Positions 1-8,887 are shown, counted from the stretch's first letter. The stretch is 25,514 bases of DNA from a virus (IMGVR_UViG_3300023198_000288:1-25514), one strand, 5' to 3'. Translations and numbers: made by a program. Notes: a model not told the origin generated them from the sequence alone.

Positions 1-1868
1 ATGAGGATGAGTTAGAAGGAGTAGTAAGACGAAAAATTAAGAAGACTGCTGCCTCCAAGATTACAACTTTACCTGATTTTTGGGATGGAGATTATGATTA
101 CTTCCACGCTCTTAATATAGCTAGATGGGGGATTAATAAGAAGGTATATGAGAAACTACGACTAGGAGTTTCTATACATCCTGATGATATAGAACCAGGA
201 GGTCTACACTTATGTGTAGCTAAGGCAAGACGTAAAGGATTCTCATATAAGAATGCTTCTATAGTTGTCAACAGATATAAGAGAGAACCTGAGAGTGTAT
301 CTGTAATTGCAGCATATGATAGTAAGTTTCTTTATCCAAAAGGAACTACAGCGATGGCCAATAGTTATATTGACCATATTAATGAGCATACTGCATGGAG
401 ACGTAGAAAGACTATTGATAGAATAGCTCACCAAGAAGATGCCTATATCATTAAGATAGATGGTGTAGAAATAAAGAAAGGATACCAAGCTCACATTGTA
501 TCTGTATCTTGTCAAGATAACCCTGATGCAATTAGGGGAAAAGATGGAACCTTAGTACTACTAGAAGAAGGTGGTAAGTTCCCTAATATATCTGATACTG
601 TAGATAGTACACTTCCTACCTTAAAGGATGGTATCTATGTAACAGGTCAAATGGTTATATTTGGTACAGGTGGTGGAGACAACACTAACTGGGAAGGATT
701 TGAAGAGATATTCTATGCTCCTACCTCATATGATTTTATGAGACTTCATAATGACTATGATAAAGGAGGTAAAGGAACTTATTGTGGGTTCTACTTTCCT
801 GACCATAAGAACAAGAAAGGATTCATAGATGATCAAGGCAACAGTAAGATGGATAAAGCCTATGATTATCAGATGTCTTATAGGAAACGAATTGCCAAGG
901 ACACAAAAGACCCCGATAGGGCTAGAAGACATAAGATGGAAGAAGCGGTTTGTCCAGCAGAGACCTTTGCTAGATCAGCTAATAACATCTTCCCTGTTGA
1001 AGAATTAGAAGAACAACTAAGATATGTAACTGCACAGAAGTTATGGCATAGGGGCAATCCTGGTAAGGTGATAGTTGGGGGAGATGGTAAGATGACCTTC
1101 TGGCCAGATACCGATCTTAAGCCTATACTTACTTATCCTCACAAGGGGATAGATGACTTATCTGGTTGTGTAGTTCAGTACTACCCACCTCATCATGTCA
1201 ATGGTGAAGTACCTCCCCATTTATATATTGTATGTCATGACCCATATGAATTTGATAAGAGTACTAATGAAGAATCATTAGGTTCTACTTACGTTCTAAT
1301 GAACCCTAACAATATCGTACCAGGTATGAAAGGGGGAGATGTAATAGTAGCAAGCTATATAGGGAGACCTAACTCATTAGATGAATACAATCAGAACTTG
1401 TTCAACTTGGCAATGTACTATAATGCTAAGATAGGGTATGAGAATGATAGGGGTGATGTACTAGGGTATGCAAAAAGAAATAAACATTTACTTGAATATT
1501 TGGAAGGAGAGTTTGAACTTGGTTGGACAGATGGATTGAACAACAAGTTAGGTAGAGGATACGGTATGTCAATGGGGGGTGGTAGAGATAATAAGAAGAT
1601 GAAGACAGGTGACGTATTCATTAAGGACTGGTTGAATACAGTTAGAAGTGTAAATGAAGAAGGTAAGGTATTTAAAAACTTACACACTATAGTAGACCCT
1701 GGTCTATTAAGTGAACTTATTAAATACGGTAAAGGTAACTTTGACCGTGTATCAACATTACGTATTGGTATGTACTTCATGAAGGAGTTAGATTATACAG
1801 GCACTGTTGCAACAACCAATACTAAGAAGTCACAAAATACATTCTTTGAAACTAAAATGTGCGCATAG
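1..1868 (+). CDS. Terminase large subunit (TerL), N-terminus missing
   Basis: The DNA-packaging motor ATPase/nuclease, which pumps the genome through the portal and cuts it. The frame is open from the first full codon (base 3), so the first in-window ATG (354) is internal and the gene starts upstream; 621 codons are visible. Seen: a deviant Walker A-like motif KARRKGFS near bases 222-245, Walker B TLVLLEEGG near 552-575 with its acidic pair, and a coupling-type motif FGTGGG near 660-677. In the nuclease half there is an acidic position in CHDPYEF (Asp at 1239), a second in GYENDRGD (Glu at 1440) and a third candidate in IVDPGLLSEL near 1689. The ending (NFDRVSTLRIG) also fits TerL proteins of Bacteroidota phages. 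The stop TAG lies 2 nt before the preferred portal start. Assignment by motif and by TerL-portal order is strong; lineage is inferred. Confidence 0.9.
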   Translation, partial: EDELEGVVRRKIKKTAASKITTLPDFWDGDYDYFHALNIARWGINKKVYEKLRLGVSIHPDDIEPGGLHLCVAKARRKGFSYKNASIVVNRYKREPESVSVIAAYDSKFLYPKGTTAMANSYIDHINEHTAWRRRKTIDRIAHQEDAYIIKIDGVEIKKGYQAHIVSVSCQDNPDAIRGKDGTLVLLEEGGKFPNISDTVDSTLPTLKDGIYVTGQMVIFGTGGGDNTNWEGFEEIFYAPTSYDFMRLHNDYDKGGKGTYCGFYFPDHKNKKGFIDDQGNSKMDKAYDYQMSYRKRIAKDTKDPDRARRHKMEEAVCPAETFARSANNIFPVEELEEQLRYVTAQKLWHRGNPGKVIVGGDGKMTFWPDTDLKPILTYPHKGIDDLSGCVVQYYPPHHVNGEVPPHLYIVCHDPYEFDKSTNEESLGSTYVLMNPNNIVPGMKGGDVIVASYIGRPNSLDEYNQNLFNLAMYYNAKIGYENDRGDVLGYAKRNKHLLEYLEGEFELGWTDGLNNKLGRGYGMSMGGGRDNKKMKTGDVFIKDWLNTVRSVNEEGKVFKNLHTIVDPGLLSELIKYGKGNFDRVSTLRIGMYFMKELDYTGTVATTNTKKSQNTFFETKMCA

Positions 1869-1870
1869 AG

Positions 1871-4276
1871 ATGACAACACCTGAGAAGTTACGTAATATA
1901 AAAGGAAGATTAGCAGGTCAGACAGCAAGACCTAAGCATAAGTTACCCTTTAGCTCTAAGAAGAGTAAGGCAAATGGAGATGCCTCTGATTGGGGTATGA
2001 ATGCCATAGATTACTATGGAACACAAACTTGTATATCTACTTCAATTAAACAGGAGATGCGAGTCCTTTATAGACTTGCTAATGGTGTTATAGACGAATC
2101 TGATTATAGCTTTGTACTTAACCCGTATGGAGAAGAACAACGTAAGAGAGAAGCACTACAAGGTGATCCAGCAAGACTTAGGAACTACGATATAGTAGGG
2201 CCTGTAATGTCTAGGATCGTAGGAGACTTCATGATTAGAGATACTAACTTCCAAGTTGTTGCTACTAACTCAGATGTAGAAGAGAGGAGACAAGAGCAGA
2301 TACATAGTCAGATGAAAGCTGGCTTGATGCAACAGTTTAGGAATGAGTTGGCTAACCAAGGTATAGATACTGGATTTAGTAATCAAGAAGCTGAACTACA
2401 GGTAGATCAAATATTATCTGATGCTGCCGCAGTACCTGATGCCATGACTGTTAAAGGTCAGAGAGCAATGGACTATATCCAATACTATAATGAGTTGGAG
2501 AGAAAATATCGAATGGGCCTAGGAGACTATATGACAGTTGGTAGAGTCTTTAGTTATAGGGATGTATTTAGAGATAACACAGTCTTTGAAATAGTACATC
2601 CTATGGACTTTAACTATGTAGCTAATCAGAACGAAGAGTTTGTAGAAGACGGAGAATCATGCTACAAACGTATGTCTCTAACAGTTGGAGAAACTATTGA
2701 TCTATTTAGAGAAGATTTAGATGATGTTGAAATTGACTGGCTTGAGAGTGAGTACGGTATGGGCAGGACAGGTTTTGGAGACTCTAGAGAACAAACTCTA
2801 AGTGATGTAGATAACGATTGGAGAAGAAAGGATATGGATACCTTCTTCCAGAATGTATTTGGTGAAAGGCGCAATAAGAAGAAGTCTAATGTTATAGTTA
2901 AACACGTAACATTTAGGTCTAAAAGAAAGTTAGGTTATATGACCGTCTATAATATGATGGGAGAACCTGACACTATGGAGGTAGATGAGGATTTCAAACC
3001 ACGTGCAGGAGAAGAGGTAGAATGGGTATGGGTAGATGAGATATGGGAAGGATATAAGATTGGAGACAATATCTATAAGAGAGTACGACCATTACCTCTA
3101 CAGAGAGGTGACGTAAATGATCCTACTAACTGTAAGTTACCTTACAATGGTAGAACATTTGGATCACGTACAAGCATACCCAATACACCAGTCAAGAAAG
3201 GTAAATCTCATCAAGAACTATATAACATTCTTAAGTATAGATTAGAACGTACTATAGCTAAGAATAAGGATAAGTTTACAATCATACCTCTAGGTTTAGT
3301 ACCTGAGAAGGATAATATGGATATGTTTAGCATGATGTATTATGCTGACTACCACGGTTATATGTATGTAGATGAGTCCGATCCTAAGAAGATGCAAGCT
3401 CTACAACACATACGAGCAGTAGATGCAAGTATGAGAGAGTATATTAAGTTCCTACACGATATCTGTACTGGTATCAGAGCAGAGTATCTAGAGATAGTAG
3501 GAATACCACGACAGAAGATGGCTGATATTAAAGCCTCAGATGATGTAGGTAATACACAGACTGCATTGAATGAAGCGTCTTTGATACTAGAAGATAGCTT
3601 TGTATCATTTGAAGAGTTTATGGAGAAAGACTATACAGCTCTATTAGAGTTAAGTAAGTTTTCATGGATCAATGGTAGGAAAGCACAGTTCTTGAATACA
3701 GAGGGAGAGATGACTTGGATAGATATTGATCCGTTCATGCACACTGCTGCTGACTACTCTATATTTGTAAAGGGTAATAAGAGTGAGAGAGAAAAGCTAC
3801 GACAGATGAAAGCTCTATCGCAAGCCTTTGCTCAGAACTCAGCTACTCCTACAATGGTAGGTAAGATACTACAAGCTAATAACTTCGACTCTCTTATGAA
3901 GGAACTTGGTAGAATGGAAAAAGAGATGCAACAATCTCAACAAGCTAATGCAGAAGCAGAGCAGGCTTTAGCAGTTGAAGATCAGAAGAATAAGAAAGAT
4001 GAACTTGACTTCAAATACTATAAGACAGATGCAGACAATGCTAGTAGAGAGAAGATAGCATATGGCAGTGATAAAGCAGCTATCAGTACTAGTATGGTAG
4101 GAGAAGAGGCAGGAAATGCTGCATTGATTTCAGCTAATGAGAAGTTAGATGATCTATACAGTAAAGGTCAGGATGCAGCAGTAGAGTCAGATAAGACTCA
4201 GGCTAGTAGAGATAATAAGATGATTGATCTCGCTATAGCTAAGGAGAATAAAAATCAATACGACAAAAAGTCGTAG
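1871..4276 (+). CDS. Portal protein
   Basis: Forms the dodecameric ring at one capsid vertex through which DNA enters and leaves, and docks TerL and the neck. I start it at ATG 1871 (MTTPEKLRN, 801 aa); a GTG at 1859 would add four residues and overlap TerL by 10 nt, which is less likely because nearby genes start with ATG. The pattern follows crAss-like portals: an early segment with YRLANGVIDESDY and LNPYGEE, the conserved stretch NYDIVGPVMSRIVGDFMIRD, a mid-protein wing region, then EYLEIVGIPRQKMADIKASD followed by VGNTQTALNEAS, which matches the recalled signature of this family. The C-terminal roughly 150 residues are Gln/Glu/Lys-rich and probably coiled coil (QQSQQANAEAEQAL), as is usual for these portals. 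It ends with two adjacent TAG codons (4274-4279) inside a 6-bp hairpin. The next gene begins 23 nt later. Confidence 0.85.
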   Translation: MTTPEKLRNIKGRLAGQTARPKHKLPFSSKKSKANGDASDWGMNAIDYYGTQTCISTSIKQEMRVLYRLANGVIDESDYSFVLNPYGEEQRKREALQGDPARLRNYDIVGPVMSRIVGDFMIRDTNFQVVATNSDVEERRQEQIHSQMKAGLMQQFRNELANQGIDTGFSNQEAELQVDQILSDAAAVPDAMTVKGQRAMDYIQYYNELERKYRMGLGDYMTVGRVFSYRDVFRDNTVFEIVHPMDFNYVANQNEEFVEDGESCYKRMSLTVGETIDLFREDLDDVEIDWLESEYGMGRTGFGDSREQTLSDVDNDWRRKDMDTFFQNVFGERRNKKKSNVIVKHVTFRSKRKLGYMTVYNMMGEPDTMEVDEDFKPRAGEEVEWVWVDEIWEGYKIGDNIYKRVRPLPLQRGDVNDPTNCKLPYNGRTFGSRTSIPNTPVKKGKSHQELYNILKYRLERTIAKNKDKFTIIPLGLVPEKDNMDMFSMMYYADYHGYMYVDESDPKKMQALQHIRAVDASMREYIKFLHDICTGIRAEYLEIVGIPRQKMADIKASDDVGNTQTALNEASLILEDSFVSFEEFMEKDYTALLELSKFSWINGRKAQFLNTEGEMTWIDIDPFMHTAADYSIFVKGNKSEREKLRQMKALSQAFAQNSATPTMVGKILQANNFDSLMKELGRMEKEMQQSQQANAEAEQALAVEDQKNKKDELDFKYYKTDADNASREKIAYGSDKAAISTSMVGEEAGNAALISANEKLDDLYSKGQDAAVESDKTQASRDNKMIDLAIAKENKNQYDKKS

Positions 4277-4299
4277 TAGTTAATTAATATAATAAGAGT

Positions 4300-5595
4300 A
4301 TGGAAGACATCACAATACCTTCAAACTTAGGTAAGAAGTTTAAACCTTCTACACCATCAGAAGGAGGCAAGTCCGAAGCCGAGATAGCAGCAGCGGCAGC
4401 ATTAACAGCAAAGACAGCAGCAGATGACGCTGCCCAAAAGGCTAAAGACGATGCAGCGGCAGCAGAAAAAGCTAAAGGTGGTGGAGGCGCAGGTGGAGGA
4501 ACCCCACCTGATGCTAGTGCAGGAGCTGGAACAGCAGATGACAAACCTGTTGATTTCTCACTCCTAGAAGGGGCTGATGAAGCTCTAGTAACAGATCTTG
4601 AGAGGATACTTGCTACAGAAAATGAAGCTGATGTATCAGAAGCAGATCAAAAGATACTTGATGCAAACTTAGAACTTGTAAGGGCTATTGCAAATCAGGA
4701 GGGAACTCCATTTGAGCAGCTGAGACAAAACGAAAGATACGTAGAAAGTGGTGAGTTTGAAGAGACCGCAGAAGGTTATCAAAACTACCAAACAGCAAGA
4801 GATGCTGTACGAGACAAGGAGGTTATAACTAACTTCTTAGATGGTGCTCCAAAAGAAGTAAAAGACTTATATGAGCACGTAGTAACTAATAAGCATCCAA
4901 TCAATACGTTTATGGCTCAGGTCAATCGACCTCCAGTTCTTGATGTAGTGATTGGTACAGTAAAGACAGATACCCCAGAGGTTGATAAGAACAATATTCT
5001 TGCAGTACAAGAAGAAGTAGTTCGTATCAACTTAACGTCTACAGGTATGGATAAGACTACTATAGATGGTGTAATCACAGCAGCTAAAGCAGGGGGTACT
5101 CTAGAGGGTATGGCTAAGAGCAGTCAGGAAAGTATGAAAACTAGATACTCTCAAGAGATAGAAACTGAGAACACAAGGGTCAAAGGTCTACAAGACGCAG
5201 AGATTGCTAAAGCTGCTAAAGAGATGGCCGATGCAGAAGCCCTCATTAAGACTGGAAAGCTAACTCCTAACATAAGCATACCTAAGGTGGACGAAGCTAA
5301 CTTCATTGCATATCTAAAGAAGCCTATCAATGACAAAGGACAGACTATGGCCGATATAAAATATAATGAATTAAGTCTTGAAGAACGCACCGCAATAGAC
5401 TATATTGTGTATAAGGGTCTAAAGCTTCCAAATACGACTAAATCAAGCGTATTAGATAAGTATAGGATAGGAAAGAAGAACAACGATAGTAGGAAACCTA
5501 CTAAGACTAGTTCTGGTGGGGCAACATCAAGTAATAAAATGTCACTTGGTAAGCTCAATCTTAGAAAGATGGCAGAAGATGCCAATGCCCTTTAA
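4300..5595 (+). CDS. Candidate capsid scaffold protein
   Basis: 431 aa between portal and capsid genes, the usual place for a scaffold that guides capsid assembly and is then lost. No motif names it directly. The first 85 residues are low complexity: a Lys/Ala/Asp helix-forming run (AAAAALTAKTAADDAAQKAK) and then a Gly/Pro linker (GGGGAGGGTPPDASAGAG). The middle is acidic and predicted helical (for example VSEADQKILDANLELVRAIA, and later repeated Ala/Glu/Lys heptads near residues 270-320). The C-terminus is Ser/Lys/Arg-rich with a short basic helix (MSLGKLNLRKMAEDANAL), similar in design to scaffolds that contact the capsid by a basic tail. The start ATG follows AATAAGAGT with no Shine-Dalgarno. 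It could instead be a minor head protein. The functional call is inferred from position and composition. Confidence 0.55.
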   Translation: MEDITIPSNLGKKFKPSTPSEGGKSEAEIAAAAALTAKTAADDAAQKAKDDAAAAEKAKGGGGAGGGTPPDASAGAGTADDKPVDFSLLEGADEALVTDLERILATENEADVSEADQKILDANLELVRAIANQEGTPFEQLRQNERYVESGEFEETAEGYQNYQTARDAVRDKEVITNFLDGAPKEVKDLYEHVVTNKHPINTFMAQVNRPPVLDVVIGTVKTDTPEVDKNNILAVQEEVVRINLTSTGMDKTTIDGVITAAKAGGTLEGMAKSSQESMKTRYSQEIETENTRVKGLQDAEIAKAAKEMADAEALIKTGKLTPNISIPKVDEANFIAYLKKPINDKGQTMADIKYNELSLEERTAIDYIVYKGLKLPNTTKSSVLDKYRIGKKNNDSRKPTKTSSGGATSSNKMSLGKLNLRKMAEDANAL

Positions 5596-5658
5596 ATGAA
5601 GAAACCTAATTTTAGATAGAAATAGTAAAGTAAGTTAAACTTAAAAGTTAAAAAGAAA
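5596..5658 (+). promoter_or_regulatory. A-rich leader of the capsid gene
   Basis: This 63-nt gap is the translation leader of the capsid gene. It is A-rich immediately before the start (AAAAGTTAAAAAGAAA then ATG), which in Bacteroidota substitutes for a Shine-Dalgarno sequence. An ATG directly abutting the scaffold stop opens a seven-codon frame (MKKPNFR, then TAG at 5617-5619); it may be chance. Short related words AAGTTAAAC and AAAGTTAAA occur here, and AAAGTTAA occurs again before the next gene at 7154-7161. I could not identify a convincing promoter. Confidence 0.4.
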
Positions 5659-7149
5659 ATGGGTGCATTTAATAAGGATTTACAACTGTATTCTGCTCAA
5701 TTCAATGATGATGAGTTCACAGCAGAAAACCACATGGCTAGAGCTTTGCAAACTGAAAGCGAGTGGCTTAGTCCAGCAACGACATTCCTGTATGGATCAG
5801 GTAGTGACTCGTTTGCTAATTACAACTTTCCAATGTTGTATTTAACCGAAGGACTTGGAAACATTTCTGATTCGGTATCAATTAGTAACACAGACCTTTC
5901 TTACAAGTGGCCTGTATTGGGTAGACCAAAGAAGACTTCTTCTATATCACAAAACCCATACGCAGCCACTGATAAGCCAGGAGCTGGTCACAGGACATTT
6001 AGAATGTACTTTAAAGATAAGCACTTCTTTAAAGGACAGGTGTGTTATACACCATCAGGTCTTGAAGCTCAAGTTCAGAGAGACCCAGAAAAGAATGGGG
6101 CTAATACTGACTACATCTATGAGTTTCAGTTGATTACTGGTAATGTCAATCTTTTCGTGCCACCACGTGACTTAGCAGTTGGAAAGAAGTGGGCGCAAGG
6201 TATCAAGAAAGTTTCCAAGGCACGTTCTAGAGGTGGAGAGCACAGAAGCTACACTCCTTATGAACTTACCAACCAGTTGTCAGTAGTTAGAGATTCCTAC
6301 AACATCGCTGGTAACATGGCCAATAAGGTTATGGTATATGAGGTAAGAGCAGGTGGAGAGAGCTTTAAGTTCTGGGCACAATGGGAGATGTACTTATCTG
6401 ATCTAGCACTTCGTGAGAAGTTAGAACATGATCTGTGGTACAGTAACTATAACAAAGACCCTGATGGAGTTATTCATAACCTTGACCCTGATTCAGGAGA
6501 GGTAGTAACTTCAGGAGCTGGTATTCTTGAGCAGGTCGATAACGTGGACACTTATGTGAACATGACTGCCAAGAAGATTGAAACTATTGTGAATGATCTA
6601 GTGTATAACGCTAGTGGAGCGCAGAACGTTTCTATTGACATCTTTACAGGTACAGGCGGTCTCAATGAGGCTTCTAAAGCGATGGAGAACAGAATGACAA
6701 GTTCAGGCTTGACATATGTTGATACATCAGGTGTTTCTGAGAAAGATGGTAACAACAAACGTACATACTACGGATTCTATTTCGATAGATACGTAACACG
6801 TGAAGGTCATACTATCAGGTTCCGACACCACCCTATGTTTGATAGAGGTGCGAAGTCAGAAACTGCCGAGTTACACCCAATTGATGGACGTCCAATGGAG
6901 TCATACAATATGTATGCCATTGATACTTCCACATATGATGGAGAGCCTAACGTACAGTATGTATCTGAAAAAGGAAGAGAGAACATTGAGAAGATAGTTT
7001 CAGGTATGTCTCCAATACCATTTGTAAGTGATTCCATGCAAGCATCTAGTGATATTGATGCAAGCTCTATTGAGCGCATGAAGACACAAGGTATTGCAAT
7101 CAAGAGACCTACAAACTGTCTTAAAATATTCAATACTATTTTAGGGTAA
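5659..7149 (+). CDS. Major capsid protein (probable HK97 fold)
   Basis: 496 aa, the size expected for the capsid protein of crAss-like and related podoviruses, and placed directly after the scaffold candidate. The protein is mixed alpha/beta with few charged repeats. Seen: an N-terminal arm (MGAFNKDLQLYSAQFNDDEF), segments that look like the E-loop and spine-helix region (NPYAATDKPGAGHRTFRMYF; FWAQWEMYLSDLALREKLEH), and a C-terminal half with beta strands (YYGFYFDRYVTREGHTIRFR; FRHHPMFDRG). Codon use differs from its neighbours: many C-ending codons (AAC, TTC, GAC, TAC), as seen for very highly expressed genes. It is preceded by a 63-nt A-rich leader without Shine-Dalgarno. The next gene begins 12 nt after the stop and carries a hairpin that may reduce read-through. 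The fold is inferred; no search was possible. Confidence 0.72.
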   Translation: MGAFNKDLQLYSAQFNDDEFTAENHMARALQTESEWLSPATTFLYGSGSDSFANYNFPMLYLTEGLGNISDSVSISNTDLSYKWPVLGRPKKTSSISQNPYAATDKPGAGHRTFRMYFKDKHFFKGQVCYTPSGLEAQVQRDPEKNGANTDYIYEFQLITGNVNLFVPPRDLAVGKKWAQGIKKVSKARSRGGEHRSYTPYELTNQLSVVRDSYNIAGNMANKVMVYEVRAGGESFKFWAQWEMYLSDLALREKLEHDLWYSNYNKDPDGVIHNLDPDSGEVVTSGAGILEQVDNVDTYVNMTAKKIETIVNDLVYNASGAQNVSIDIFTGTGGLNEASKAMENRMTSSGLTYVDTSGVSEKDGNNKRTYYGFYFDRYVTREGHTIRFRHHPMFDRGAKSETAELHPIDGRPMESYNMYAIDTSTYDGEPNVQYVSEKGRENIEKIVSGMSPIPFVSDSMQASSDIDASSIERMKTQGIAIKRPTNCLKIFNTILG

Positions 7150-7161
7150 TACTAAAGTTAA

Positions 7162-8181
7162 ATGGAAGCAATTGATAACACTATAAAACCTGTCTCTGTA
7201 AAAGAGGCAGGTTCTTCTCATGCAGGAGATAGTATAGCAGCATCACCTCCTAAACAAAAGTTTAAGGAGATAGAAGTATTTGCAGCTAGAGAATTTACCA
7301 CTTTACCTAAGAAGGTACAAAGTGAAACACGTACAAGAATTGGAGCATTTGCTGAACCAGAACAACTGACAGCATATAGATCATTAAGCGACAGTGAGAT
7401 AAAGGCTTTCGGCTTAGGTATTATAGGCACTAGTGCAAACTCGCCTAACTACACAGATAAGATACTTGATTACTTTAATGAGTATGACGTAGTAGTACCT
7501 TATGACGAACCAAAGAAATTACGAGTACCAATTGACGAAAAAGGAGAAGCAGTACTTAATGCGAGTACAGCTCGTTATATTACTGATATAATGGCTTATC
7601 GTCATGTTATGAAACATCCAAGGGTAGCACCTTCATATGCATCATATCAAGAAATGCCTATGTTTTATGTAGGATATATTGTTGATAGGAGAATATTAAG
7701 AGAAGAAAGTATATCAGGTAAGAATGTCAGAAAACAAGCAGACAGAAACTACTTGATACTAACTAGTGAAAAGAACGTAACCAAATTAGATTGGGTATTA
7801 GAAGTTGCAAGAAAAGGTATTTATACTGGCAATCTTAATGATCCTGAGACTGGTTATGTACCGTCTACTTTAATGGGAGTCAGAAGAATTGACGATCTAT
7901 TAGTAGATGAGAAAGAGTTGGCTATGGAAGAGTTTAAGAACCAGAGGCCAGACGAATTTGTAAAGTTGGTTACTGATACAGACTTAGAGTGGAAGGCATT
8001 ACTAGAGAAGTTGATTATAAACAACATCTTTGTAAGAGAAGGTAATGTAATATTACACAAAAGAGAAGTAGTAGGCGGTAACGATGAGCAGGCAGTAGCT
8101 AAGCTTAAGACAGAGGACTTCGCTGAGAAGTTAGTAGTTGCTAAGCAAGAGCTAGAGAATGCACTTAAGGATAACAGATAA
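7162..8181 (+). CDS. Unknown protein following the capsid gene
   Basis: 339 aa; I do not recognise the family. The first 35 residues look disordered (Ser, Ala, Pro, Lys), followed by a globular domain. Visible features are an alpha-rich stretch (AAREFTTLPKKVQSETRTRI), a beta-like central part (YDVVVPYDEPKKLRVPIDEK), the segment SYQEMPMFYVGYIVDRRILR, and a helical, charged C-terminus (KLKTEDFAEKLVVAKQELEN) that may form a coiled coil. Position between capsid and adaptor genes suggests a head or head-vertex protein, but a chaperone or a protein needed only for assembly is equally possible. A strong hairpin sits within codons 9-18. The stop overlaps the next ATG by one base (TAATG), implying translational coupling. 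Codon use is ordinary for the window and unlike the capsid gene, so lower expression is likely. Confidence 0.75.
   Translation: MEAIDNTIKPVSVKEAGSSHAGDSIAASPPKQKFKEIEVFAAREFTTLPKKVQSETRTRIGAFAEPEQLTAYRSLSDSEIKAFGLGIIGTSANSPNYTDKILDYFNEYDVVVPYDEPKKLRVPIDEKGEAVLNASTARYITDIMAYRHVMKHPRVAPSYASYQEMPMFYVGYIVDRRILREESISGKNVRKQADRNYLILTSEKNVTKLDWVLEVARKGIYTGNLNDPETGYVPSTLMGVRRIDDLLVDEKELAMEEFKNQRPDEFVKLVTDTDLEWKALLEKLIINNIFVREGNVILHKREVVGGNDEQAVAKLKTEDFAEKLVVAKQELENALKDNR
7187..7213 (+). terminator. Hairpin inside the start of the gene after capsid (possible attenuator)
   Basis: An 11-bp stem (7187-7197 with 7203-7213, one G-U pair) closes a 5-nt loop. It starts 38 nt after the capsid stop and lies in codons 9-18 of the next gene. 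It is followed by TTCTTCT rather than a clean T run, so it may be a weak terminator, or an RNA-stabilising 3' end for the capsid message. Pairing was checked base by base; the function is inferred. Confidence 0.5.
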
Positions 8182-8858
8182 TGACTCAAAAGAACATAGC
8201 TCGTTTATTAGAGACTAAGTTACAAACATTAGGCTACTTCCTCCAAGGTAATATGGAGCCGGAGGAAGTAGACCTTATGCTTGATAATAAGACTAGTGAC
8301 TTCATAGATGAAGTTATAGCGGGTCTAAGAAGGGTAGAGATAGATGGAGGGAGTTTTGAAAGTAACAGTTTAAGGTTAGATGAACTGAGGCGGTTAAAGG
8401 TAACAAGTGATCCTATAACACCTGAATCAGGAGCCACAGATGGTCAGGCATGGTTTAAGCTACCTACTGAGTATCGAGATTACATTATAATTAAAGCTAC
8501 TGTAGAAGCAGAATGTTTAGAGGAAGCTGTAGTAAGAAAAGCTAGAATAATTCAATCTGACGAGTTACAGGAACTACTGGATGACACTTATCATACAACG
8601 AAGATACAGAGTCCAGTATCTGAAATTGAGAATGACTTAGTAAAGATCTATTTAGATGACTTTACTATTAAAGATATAATAGTACAATACATTAAGAAGC
8701 CTGAGAACTTTAACGTAAAGACTAATGGGGCAAGTGAATATCCATTATCAGATAAGGCAATGTATCGTATAATTGACAAAGCAGTAGTGGAGTTATCTCC
8801 TATATTGGAGAAACTTCAACAGGCATCACAAGCGATGTCTACAAATAAACTTTATTAA
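8181..8858 (+). CDS. Head-tail adaptor / neck ring protein (probable)
   Basis: 225 aa. The pattern resembles the adaptor or first ring protein that sits under the portal in podoviruses of Bacteroidota: an N-terminal helical half with a conserved-looking segment (NKTSDFIDEVIAGLRRVEI), then the element FKLPTEYRDYIIIKATVEAE, a middle region IQSPVSEIENDLVKIYLDDF, the strand IIVQYIKKPENFNV, and a closing helix YPLSDKAMYRIIDKAVVELS. The combination of a hydrophobic-LP-x-[DE]-Y strand, a YIKKP strand and a final helix is what I recall for crAss-like ring proteins. It is translationally coupled to the gene before it through TAATG. A 29-nt AT-rich gap follows. Family assignment is from pattern memory only, so the exact position in the neck is not known. 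Confidence 0.55.
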   Translation: MTQKNIARLLETKLQTLGYFLQGNMEPEEVDLMLDNKTSDFIDEVIAGLRRVEIDGGSFESNSLRLDELRRLKVTSDPITPESGATDGQAWFKLPTEYRDYIIIKATVEAECLEEAVVRKARIIQSDELQELLDDTYHTTKIQSPVSEIENDLVKIYLDDFTIKDIIVQYIKKPENFNVKTNGASEYPLSDKAMYRIIDKAVVELSPILEKLQQASQAMSTNKLY

Positions 8859-8887
8859 TCTTTTGTTTAATCTAAATATACATAAAA

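Noticed and set aside
354-356. ATG 354 as the start of the terminase gene
   Set aside because: The frame is open upstream to the window edge and the upstream residues include the ATP-binding loop, so the true start is outside the window.
243-515. Opposite-strand open frames across the window (for example 243-515, 1418-1780, 13487-13762)
   Set aside because: They lie wholly inside strongly supported + strand genes, have unusual Ser/Leu/Ile-rich composition and lack independent start context.
1859-1861. GTG 1859 as portal start
   Set aside because: ATG 1871 is only 12 nt downstream, gives clean spacing after the TerL stop, and all other starts in the window are ATG.
5607-5615. TAATTTTAG before the capsid gene and TAATCTTTTG near 8855-8867, possible Bacteroidota -7 elements
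   Set aside because: Both are near matches only, without a TTTG element at the correct upstream distance; in AT-rich sequence such matches are frequent.
5663-6133. Overlapping + strand frames within the capsid gene (5663-5845, 5855-6133, 6800-6997)
   Set aside because: They are out-of-frame shadows created by the codon composition of the capsid gene.
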